Source of the DNA: Clostridia bacterium | GTDB lineage: Bacteria > Bacillota_A > Clostridia > Oscillospirales > Acutalibacteraceae | Direction of reading: 5' to 3' | Assembly (NCBI GenBank): GCA_017549665.1 | Contig: JAFYUD010000184.1 | Span: 1 to 5,265, forward strand | Length of the DNA: 5,265 nt | Position numbers and translations under genes: made by a program | Shown here: one piece after another, positions 1 to 5,265 of the stretch | Numbering within the stretch: the stretch's first letter is position 1 | How the letters are laid out: the number at the start of each line of letters is the position of its first letter | Notes under the pieces: model-generated | Told to the model about the DNA's origin: nothing | Databases searched by the model: none | Seen by the model: the letters and a program-made list of their open reading frames with translations, nothing else

Positions 1-1
1 T

Positions 2-1966
2 CTTGAAATCGGTACAATCACAATCGCAAAGGCTCCTTACACTGCAACATTTGAAGTTGCAGATAAGACTTACGACGGTACAAGAAAAGTTGAGTACTAC
101 AATGTTGTACCCAGCGGCAAGATTGCTGAAGATGATGTATATCTTGATGCATCTCTTGTATCAGTAGTATTTGCAAAAGCAAATGCAGGTACACACAATA
201 TCGATGTTACAGGTCTCAGACTTGCAGGTGCTGCTGCTGCTAACTACACACTTGTAATTGACAGCACAACAGCTACAATCAACAAGAAGACACTTTACGC
301 AACAGCTGAAGGTGTTGAAAGACAGTACAACGACTCAGCAGTTGTTGATGTAAGATTTACAGTTGACGCTAAGAGCTACGCTGCAATCGACAGTGCTACA
401 ACAGTTTATGTTGCATCTGCTACGGCTAAGTCTCTCAACGTAAATGCAGGTACATGGAACATCACTGATATCAAACCTGTTCTCGGCGGTACATCTGCAG
501 GCAACTACACACTTGAAATTGTTAATGAAAACAATGCATTTGTTACAATTCTTAAGGCTGATCTCGTTGTTGAGGCTCCCGTAGTTTCAGGTGATGATCT
601 CGTTTACAACGCAGACCGTAAGCTTTCAAACATCGACCTTGAAAAGTACTATGTCAAGGACGGTACAGGAACATGGGTATTTGATAATCCCGATACAGTT
701 CCCACAGTAAGAAAGACTCAGTATGCAGCAACATTCGTTGTTCCTGAGGATTCAAACTACAACAGCTACAAGACAAACATCACAGTTGTCATCAAGCCTA
801 AGACAGTTGTTCTCAAGGCTAAGGACGTTACAGTTTCTTACGGTAAGGCAGCTTCTTACGGTGTAGAATATTCAGGCTTCACAGGCACAGATTCACTCCT
901 TACAATGGGTGGCACACAGCCCTCATTCACTTGTGAATATGTTGTCGGTGCAAACGTAGGCGACTACACAATCAAGCTTAATCATAATCTTGACAGTAAC
1001 GGTAACTACGAGTTCGCTGTAGAGACAGGTACTCTTAAAGTTGTTCCCGCTGAGCTTTATGCAACAGCAACTGCAACTGACAGACCTTACAACGGTTCAA
1101 ACGGTGTTGAGGTTAAGTTCTCAATCACATCCGGCTTGTATGCTAACGATAAGGAAAGTGACGTTAAGCTTTCAACAGCTGCAGCAAACGGTGTAGCATC
1201 TTCTGCAAACGCAGGTACAAGAATCGTTTCTTACACAGCTCCCACACTTACAGGTGTCAAGGCTAAGAACTACAAACTCGTTGTTGCTCCCGCTTCTGGT
1301 GTTCTTACAGTTAACATCAGCAAGCTCGATCCTGAAGGATACGTATTCCCCTCAAGTGCAACTGTTCCCTTCGGTTATGCACTTTCATGGGCAGAATTCT
1401 CAAATGAGGCTACCGGCGACGGTACATTCGCATTCACAAAGAATAACGAAATTCCCGCAGCACTCGGCAGTAACTACTCATATGAAGTAACATTCACTCC
1501 CACTGATGCTGTAAACTACAACACAGTTACAAAGTACATTCCTCTTACAGTTACAGAATGTGCAGTAAACTATGTTGCAGGTATTTCAGGTAAGGTTCAG
1601 GTAGGTCAGAAGCTTTCAGTTTCATTCACAGGACTTCCCTCAAAGGCTTACGACTACGTCAACTATCAGTGGTACAGAAATACTGATAACGGTCCCGTTG
1701 CTATCTCAGGCGCTAATGCATCTACATATACTCTTACAGAGTCTGATGTAGGATACGAAATCCTCTGCTTCACATACTTCAATGCAGGCGATCCCTTCGT
1801 ATTCGATGAAGGCATTGCAGATATCGTCGGCGAGCGTGAAGGTATCTTCGGTGCAACTTCAGGTTCAGTAGCTGAAGAAAACCTTACATTCTGGCAGAGA
1901 CTTGTAAGATGGTTCGAAAACATCATTCAGGCTCTTCAGGGTATCATGTGGGGTCTCGGCATGTAA
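2..1966 (+). CDS. Multi-domain YDG/MBG and Ig-like repeat surface protein, C-terminal part (5'-partial)
   Basis: The frame is open from base 2 to the TAA at 1964-1966 (654 residues) with no credible start inside it. The ATG at 905 lies mid-domain and has no ribosome site, so the gene begins upstream of the window. Modules in order, by eye: YDG-like units at about residues 11-94 (KTYDGT), 95-185 (degenerate, QYND) and 351-438 (RPYNGS), each with a NAGT motif 37-40 residues after the Tyr. Two modules with a GTW/GTF motif and a later NY motif lie at about 186-265 and 440-518. An MBG-like domain lies at about 266-349 (VSYGKAASY, YSGF, GTLKV). An Ig-like domain lies at about 520-608 (YQWYR, STYTLTESDVGYEI). 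A final 25-residue aromatic/basic tail (FWQRLVRWF) follows. Such beta-rich repeats are typical of secreted adhesins or envelope proteins. No enzyme domain, LPXTG signal, dockerin or SLH repeat is visible in this part. Codon choice is strongly skewed (Thr ACA, Lys AAG, Arg AGA, Pro CCC), as in well-expressed genes. Surface location is inferred; the ligand is unknown. Confidence 0.85.
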   Translation, partial: LEIGTITIAKAPYTATFEVADKTYDGTRKVEYYNVVPSGKIAEDDVYLDASLVSVVFAKANAGTHNIDVTGLRLAGAAAANYTLVIDSTTATINKKTLYATAEGVERQYNDSAVVDVRFTVDAKSYAAIDSATTVYVASATAKSLNVNAGTWNITDIKPVLGGTSAGNYTLEIVNENNAFVTILKADLVVEAPVVSGDDLVYNADRKLSNIDLEKYYVKDGTGTWVFDNPDTVPTVRKTQYAATFVVPEDSNYNSYKTNITVVIKPKTVVLKAKDVTVSYGKAASYGVEYSGFTGTDSLLTMGGTQPSFTCEYVVGANVGDYTIKLNHNLDSNGNYEFAVETGTLKVVPAELYATATATDRPYNGSNGVEVKFSITSGLYANDKESDVKLSTAAANGVASSANAGTRIVSYTAPTLTGVKAKNYKLVVAPASGVLTVNISKLDPEGYVFPSSATVPFGYALSWAEFSNEATGDGTFAFTKNNEIPAALGSNYSYEVTFTPTDAVNYNTVTKYIPLTVTECAVNYVAGISGKVQVGQKLSVSFTGLPSKAYDYVNYQWYRNTDNGPVAISGANASTYTLTESDVGYEILCFTYFNAGDPFVFDEGIADIVGEREGIFGATSGSVAEENLTFWQRLVRWFENIIQALQGIMWGLGM

Positions 1967-1978
1967 TTAAAATAATTC

Positions 1979-2012
1979 CCCGTCGGATCTGATCCGGCGG
2001 GATTTATTTTTT
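1979..2012 (+). terminator. Rho-independent terminator of the repeat-protein gene
   Basis: Bases 1979-2001 form a GC-rich hairpin (CCCGTCGGAT / ATCCGGCGGG) of 10 pairs, including one G-T pair, around a CTG loop. It is followed by ATTTATTTTTT. The hairpin begins 12 nt after the TAA of the repeat-protein gene. An AAAATAA stretch before the stem can also pair with TTATTTT after it, so the structure may extend and could work weakly in both directions. Confidence 0.92.
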
Positions 2013-2018
2013 GCTTAT

Positions 2019-2049
2019 AAAAAAATCAGCACCCTTCACGGATGCTGAT
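2019..2049 (-). terminator. Rho-independent terminator of the phosphoesterase-SDR operon
   Basis: Read on the minus strand, ATCAGCA (2049-2043) pairs with TGCTGAT (2031-2025). One mismatch and two further G-C pairs enclose a five-base loop, and a run of T follows to 2019. It starts 11 nt past the stop codon of the SDR gene, as expected for the end of that operon. It lies 6 nt from the T-run of the opposing terminator, so the two converging transcription units are separated very economically. Confidence 0.88.
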
Positions 2050-2060
2050 ATAAATTTTAC

Positions 2061-3110
2061 TTATTTTTTCTTAGCTGCTTTTTTAGCTGCTCTTTTTCTT
2101 TTCTTTACTTCGGGATCTTTGGGATCACCCTCAGTTGCAACAATCCAGTCCGTCATGTCCTTGACTGATTTTTCGATGCTCATAGGCTTGTAACCAAGGT
2201 CTGCCTTAGCCTTTTCGTAAGAGAAATTGCAGTTTGAAACAAGCTTTCTGATAGAATATCTTGTGAAAAGAGGAGTTGTGTCTGTAACCTTGTAGTAAAC
2301 CTCCATGATGGGAGCAACGACATCAACAATACCCTTGTTGAGTGTGATTGCAGGAACCTTCATATTAAGAACCTTTGCAAGAACCTTGATGAAATCTGCA
2401 ACGCTCATAACGTCACCGCAGAGAATGTAGCATTCACCGGGTTTACCCTTTGTAGCTGCAGCTCTTGTGCCTTTTGCAATGTCACGTACGTCAACGAAGT
2501 TGTAACCGCCGAAGCCGAGTGTTACAGGGAAGTTTCCGCCGAGGAACATTCTTACCATTTCACCGACACTTGAAACCTTGAAGTCGTAAGGTCCGATACA
2601 GGCACTGGGCTGAAGAATAACTGTCTCAAGACCGTCTGTACCGTTGTTGTCAATAACATACTGAGTTGCTTCTGCCTTTGTTTTTGCATATGCGCCCTCG
2701 AGAATTTCAGGATTATAGTGAGAAAGCTCTGTCATAACCTGACCGTCGGGAAGGGGAGGATATGTATCAACTGATGACATATAAACAAGTCTCTTTACGC
2801 CGCACTTTTTACATGCTGCAACAACATTCTTTGTTCCGGTAACATTTACTCTGTAAACTGCATCTTCATTGCCGGGTTTAAGCTCGATCATACCAGCAAG
2901 GTGGTAAACGACTTCTGCACCTTCAAATGCTTTTTCAAGAGATGCAAGGTCAGTAACGTCACCGAAAGCCTTTTCACATTCAATACCGTCGAAGATTTTT
3001 GAATCTTTTCTGATAAGAATAGTGGGGTTGTCACCGTTTTTTGCAAGTTCAAGGAGTAATGCATATCCCACATGACCTGTAGCGCCGGTCATAACGCATT
3101 TGTTTGCCAT
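2061..3110 (-). CDS. NAD(P)-dependent extended short-chain dehydrogenase/reductase (epimerase/DFR-like)
   Basis: A 349-residue protein, the usual length for extended SDRs. The N-terminal Rossmann fold shows the nucleotide-binding TGATGHVG at residues 8-15, Asp51-Val52 for the adenine ring, and HLAG at 70-73. The active site is complete: Ser112/113 (YMSSVDTY) and Tyr141-Ala-Lys-Thr-Lys145 (YxxxK). QPSACIGPYD (167-176) and NFVDVRDIA (204-212) are typical of the NAD-dependent epimerase/dehydratase and dihydroflavonol-4-reductase-like group. Arg34-Lys35 at the end of beta-2 would suit NADPH, which is inference. The substrate (sugar nucleotide, carbonyl or sterol-like) cannot be assigned. Residues 336-349 form an odd Lys/Arg/Ala tail. 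The start is supported by AGAAAGG at 3128-3122, 11 nt upstream, and by the nucleotide-binding motif starting seven residues in. It is second in an operon behind the phosphoesterase gene, with a 22-nt gap, and is followed by a terminator. Confidence 0.92.
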   Translation of the reverse strand: MANKCVMTGATGHVGYALLLELAKNGDNPTILIRKDSKIFDGIECEKAFGDVTDLASLEKAFEGAEVVYHLAGMIELKPGNEDAVYRVNVTGTKNVVAACKKCGVKRLVYMSSVDTYPPLPDGQVMTELSHYNPEILEGAYAKTKAEATQYVIDNNGTDGLETVILQPSACIGPYDFKVSSVGEMVRMFLGGNFPVTLGFGGYNFVDVRDIAKGTRAAATKGKPGECYILCGDVMSVADFIKVLAKVLNMKVPAITLNKGIVDVVAPIMEVYYKVTDTTPLFTRYSIRKLVSNCNFSYEKAKADLGYKPMSIEKSVKDMTDWIVATEGDPKDPEVKKRKRAAKKAAKKK

Positions 3111-3121
3111 TATAATACACG

Positions 3122-3128
3122 CCTTTCT
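3122..3128 (-). promoter_or_regulatory. Ribosome binding site of the SDR gene
   Basis: On the minus strand AGAAAGG sits 11 nt before the ATG at 3110, inside the 22-nt gap after the phosphoesterase stop codon. The spacing is slightly long. No promoter fits in this gap, so translation is from a shared operon message. Confidence 0.65.
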
Positions 3129-3132
3129 GCGA

Positions 3133-4548
3133 TTATTTTTTTCTTTCTATTGTGCAATGCTGATTGTCGGGAAGTGAAGGGTTTGTAAGCTCCTCTGCGA
3201 TTTCACCGATCTGAGCAAAGAGCTTCTGTATTTTCTCTTTTCTCAGTGCTTTGATTCTGAAAATCCTGCTGAATCTTACCGGTAATGACGCAACATCCCT
3301 GACGATTATGTAAACAGGACTGTTCTCACCGTAGTTCCTGGCTGAGCCGTCAAAAACACCCAGGAAAATGTCCATAACATAAGACATGAGATTTTCGTTT
3401 TTAAGCTCTTTGAGAGCTTTCTTGTTTATTCCCTTGCCGAATGTGAAGAAATTGATTATTCTGCCTGCCTTGCCGACAGTAACATTCAGCAGCCACTTTG
3501 CTGCTTTTGAAATGAGTTTGTAATGCTTACCGTCGTATTTAAGCTTTTCATCAATTGCATTGAAGCGGAGAATGAATTCGTCCTTATCATTTGCAGCAGC
3601 ATTGAGAAGTCCCATAAGAAGGTCTTTTGTATGCTCTGTGATGTATTCATTTGTGTATTCATTGCCGTTATAAGTGAATTTTTTCACATGGTCAACGTCA
3701 ATTTTATATTCATTGTCACTGATTGTAAGAATTGTGATGGGAGACGGATGTCCGCAGAGTGCACCGACATTTATCTGATGCATAACATTTCCGTTTTCTG
3801 ATACGTAACGTGTTGTTCTCTGCATATGAGAATGGCCTACGATGATAAAATCAACGCCTGCCTGAGCAAGTGCTTCCGCTCTTTCGTCTGCGTCACCTAT
3901 CATCTGACCGCCGTTTATGAGTCTTGAAATGCCTGCAAGTACAAGGTGATGCTCCATCATGATAACAGTTTCACCGTTGGCTTTTGCATCCTTAACCTGT
4001 CTGAGAATCCATTCAAAATGCTCGGGACAGTAGCCTGCCTTGCCTTCACCGTTTCTGTCATCATTAAGACCGATAAAACGTACCTTATCATTGAGCTTTA
4101 CGGCATAGGAAACAGCGCCGATGTCGTTTTCGTATGTATCATAAGACTGATTTTCACCGAAATCCTTATAGAAATGACGGAGATAATCAGCTGTTACAGT
4201 GTCAACATCCTTGAAGGATTTATCACCCTCATAGCGTTTTGCATCACCGTTACAGCACCAGTCGTGGGTTGAGTAAACAAGATAAACCGGTTTTTTCTCC
4301 TGAAGCTTTCTGAGCTTTTTGAGGATTTCATCGTGGCAGACTTTTTCACCGTCATTGGAGAGGTCGCCTGCGATTAAAACTGCGTCGCAATCGCTCTGAG
4401 CTATCTGTTCAAAAGCGGCATCTATAATTGCACCTGATTCGGCAAGGCACTTCTGGTCAGAGGATGCTCTGAGTCTGTATGCGAGTCCTCCGTCTGTCAG
4501 TGTTTCCGAAAAATGGTGCAAGTCAGCGACTATTGCAAGTGAATACAT
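3133..4548 (-). CDS. Calcineurin-like metallophosphoesterase with C-terminal extension
   Basis: A 471-residue protein from the ATG at 4548. The N-terminal half is a calcineurin-like phosphoesterase (Metallophos fold, PF00149-type) that would use a two-metal centre to hydrolyse a phosphate ester. Motifs in order: Asp9-Leu-His11 (DxH) directly after the first beta strand; GDLSNDGE at 61-68; STHD at 93-96 where GNH[D/E] is expected; MEHH with His200/His201; GHSH at 238-241. Residues from about 300 to 471 form an extension I do not recognise, rich in Lys/aromatic helices and without a clear membrane span. There is no signal peptide, so it is probably cytoplasmic. The frame can extend upstream to a TTG at 4611, but that codon overlaps the likely -35 element and family proteins start just before the first strand, so ATG 4548 is preferred, although its ribosome site (GGGTTG) is weak. 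The substrate is unknown. The gene leads an operon with the SDR gene. Confidence 0.9.
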   Translation of the reverse strand: MYSLAIVADLHHFSETLTDGGLAYRLRASSDQKCLAESGAIIDAAFEQIAQSDCDAVLIAGDLSNDGEKVCHDEILKKLRKLQEKKPVYLVYSTHDWCCNGDAKRYEGDKSFKDVDTVTADYLRHFYKDFGENQSYDTYENDIGAVSYAVKLNDKVRFIGLNDDRNGEGKAGYCPEHFEWILRQVKDAKANGETVIMMEHHLVLAGISRLINGGQMIGDADERAEALAQAGVDFIIVGHSHMQRTTRYVSENGNVMHQINVGALCGHPSPITILTISDNEYKIDVDHVKKFTYNGNEYTNEYITEHTKDLLMGLLNAAANDKDEFILRFNAIDEKLKYDGKHYKLISKAAKWLLNVTVGKAGRIINFFTFGKGINKKALKELKNENLMSYVMDIFLGVFDGSARNYGENSPVYIIVRDVASLPVRFSRIFRIKALRKEKIQKLFAQIGEIAEELTNPSLPDNQHCTIERKK

Positions 4549-4582
4549 TGAATCACAACCCGTAAAAAATTTATACACATTA

Positions 4583-4615
4583 ATTTTATCATAAAAGAAA
4601 CAAAAAAGCAAGCAA
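4583..4615 (-). promoter_or_regulatory. Candidate SigA-type promoter for the phosphoesterase-SDR operon
   Basis: On the minus strand two overlapping TTGCTT boxes (4615-4610 and 4611-4606) precede TATGAT (4593-4588) and TAAAAT (4588-4583). This gives TTGCTT-16-TATGAT or TTGCTT-17-TAAAAT. Transcription would start near 4576-4581, leaving a leader of about 30 nt before the ATG at 4548. The match is moderate and the region is AT-rich, so chance similarity is possible. Confidence 0.5.
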
Positions 4616-4627
4616 GGAATATATTAT

Positions 4628-4656
4628 TTGACAAAACAGGATATATATATTATAAT
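4628..4656 (+). promoter_or_regulatory. Perfect-consensus SigA/sigma-70 promoter for the CNNM gene
   Basis: TTGACA (4628-4633), a 17-base spacer, and TATAAT (4651-4656): both hexamers and the spacing match the housekeeping consensus exactly. The spacer ends in an alternating AT run (4641-4650). Transcription would start near 4663, about 30 nt before the CNNM start codon. No operator-like inverted repeat is evident, which suggests strong and largely constitutive expression. Confidence 0.9.
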
Positions 4657-4675
4657 AAATAATACTAATTTTCTG

Positions 4676-4685
4676 AAAGGAGAGG
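4676..4685 (+). promoter_or_regulatory. Strong ribosome binding site of the CNNM gene
   Basis: AAAGGAGAGG ends 8 nt before the ATG at 4694, near-ideal spacing. This picks ATG 4694 over the downstream in-frame ATGs at 4721 and 4733. The ATG at 4698 is in another frame. Confidence 0.85.
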
Positions 4686-4693
4686 TATCCTGA

Positions 4694-5265
4694 ATGGATG
4701 ACCCTGCCCCCGGCAACATCATGTTACTCGCCATGAATTCGGCTGTTTTTACAGCAGATGGTGATAACACTGCCGTTTCTATTATTCTTAAAATTTTACT
4801 TTTGTTTGCACTTATTCTTGTAAATGCATTTTTTGCAATGAGCGAAATTGCAATCATTTCTCTTAATGATACCAAAATTGAGAGACTTGCAGAGGAAGGC
4901 GATAAAAAGGCAAAGAAAATAATGAAGCTTACTGAAAATTCATCCAATTTCCTTTCGATGATTCAGATAGGCGTTACTCTTGCCGGCTTCCTGACCAGTG
5001 CTTCGGCTGCAGATTCATTTGCGCCTCTTATCACTGCTGCAGTCGCACCTCATGTCAACCCTGCTCTTCTTGGCGTGATTGACACTGCTGCGCTGATTGT
5101 AATTACTATCGTTATATCGTATTTCTCACTCGTATTGGGTGAGCTTGTGCCCAAGAAAATTGCAATGCAGAAGGCTGAAAGTATTTCATACAAGATTGTG
5201 GGCTTCCTGCTTGTATTCATGAAGGTCACAAAGCCCTTTGTCAGAGTGCTTGCGTTTTCTACAAA
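4694..5265 (+). CDS. CNNM/CorC (HlyC) family transporter-like membrane protein, N-terminal part (3'-partial)
   Basis: The first 190 residues are in the window and the frame runs off the end. This is the CNNM transmembrane domain (DUF21, PF01595): a first membrane helix at about 28-50 ending in NAFFAMSEIA (44-53), then the conserved SLNDTKIERLAEEGD (56-70), FLSMIQIGVTLAGFL (86-100), a further helix at about 127-148, and the signature LGELVPKKIA (148-157). Family members sit in the cytoplasmic membrane and are linked to Mg2+ (or Co2+) efflux and homeostasis. They normally continue with a CBS pair and a CorC_HlyC domain, which would lie beyond this window. The stretch of about 27 residues before the first helix is polar and is probably exposed outside the cell. 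The older label 'hemolysin' is not evidence of toxin activity. The gene is transcribed divergently from the phosphoesterase operon under a perfect-consensus promoter. Confidence 0.92.
   Translation, partial: MDDPAPGNIMLLAMNSAVFTADGDNTAVSIILKILLLFALILVNAFFAMSEIAIISLNDTKIERLAEEGDKKAKKIMKLTENSSNFLSMIQIGVTLAGFLTSASAADSFAPLITAAVAPHVNPALLGVIDTAALIVITIVISYFSLVLGELVPKKIAMQKAESISYKIVGFLLVFMKVTKPFVRVLAFST

Noticed and set aside
181..1219. Recurring AAAYGCAGGTACA as a possible CRISPR-like or regulatory repeat
   Set aside because: All three copies are in frame, encode the NAGT motif of YDG-like modules, and have irregular wide spacing.
1254..1926. Open frames at 1254-1490 (+) and 1666-1926 (-) inside the surface-protein gene
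   Set aside because: They are out-of-frame by-products of the repetitive, biased codon use and contain no recognisable domain.
905..1966. Separate 353-residue gene starting at ATG 905
   Set aside because: The same frame is open back to base 2 with continuous repeat-domain coding, and the ATG falls inside an MBG-like domain without a ribosome site.
2011..3073. Open frames at 2011-2193 (+) and 2888-3073 (-) overlapping the SDR gene
   Set aside because: The first begins inside the convergent terminator region and runs antisense to the SDR; the second is another frame of the SDR coding strand. Neither has independent support.
3523..4272. Plus-strand open frames at 3523-3801 and 3946-4272 opposite the phosphoesterase gene
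   Set aside because: They are antisense to well-supported coding sequence, resemble no known family and have no convincing ribosome sites.
4549..4611. Upstream TTG start adding 21 residues (LFCFFYDKINVYKFF...) to the phosphoesterase
   Set aside because: The TTG lies within the likely -35 element, no ribosome site precedes it, and the family core begins right after the ATG at 4548.
4641..4663. Alternating AT run as a possible origin element or tandem repeat
   Set aside because: It is short and fully explained as the spacer and -10 region of the promoter; no DnaA-box cluster is nearby.
4624..4947. Minus-strand open frame overlapping the CNNM gene start and its promoter
   Set aside because: It is antisense to a clear CNNM domain and covers the consensus promoter and ribosome site; its hydrophobic look mirrors the membrane protein on the other strand.

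Overview
The window looks like a piece of a chromosome from a Gram-positive, anaerobic gut-type Clostridia species, in the broad Ruminococcus/Oscillospiraceae range. This is an inference. It rests on moderate GC (low-to-mid 40s percent by eye), AGGAGG-like ribosome binding sites, a textbook SigA-type promoter, Rho-independent terminators, and a large secreted-type protein built from YDG/MBG and Ig-like modules, which is common in that group. I see no mobile element, CRISPR array, tRNA or rRNA.

Layout. (1) Positions 2-1966 (+) hold the C-terminal 654 residues of a repetitive, probably cell-surface protein whose start lies upstream of the window. It ends in an Ig-like domain and an aromatic/basic amphipathic tail, with no LPXTG sortase signal. 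(2) Positions 1967-2060 are a compact convergent intergenic region with two back-to-back intrinsic terminators, one for each strand. (3) Positions 2061-4548 (-) form a two-gene operon: an upstream calcineurin-like metallophosphoesterase (3133-4548) and, 22 nt downstream, an extended short-chain dehydrogenase/NAD(P)-dependent epimerase-like protein (2061-3110) with a lysine/alanine-rich tail. (4) Positions 4549-4693 are a divergent promoter region with a perfect TTGACA-17-TATAAT promoter on the + strand and a weaker candidate on the - strand. (5) Positions 4694-5265 (+) are the start of a CNNM/CorC (HlyC) family membrane protein, cut by the window end.

The four genes form three transcription units with no obvious common pathway. 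The phosphoesterase and the SDR are probably co-transcribed, but their substrates cannot be read from the sequence. I found no clearly new biological system. The points most worth a second look are the changed GNH[D/E] metal motif in the phosphoesterase, the basic tail on the SDR, the terminal tail of the surface protein as a possible unrecognised localisation signal, and the tightly packed divergent promoters.
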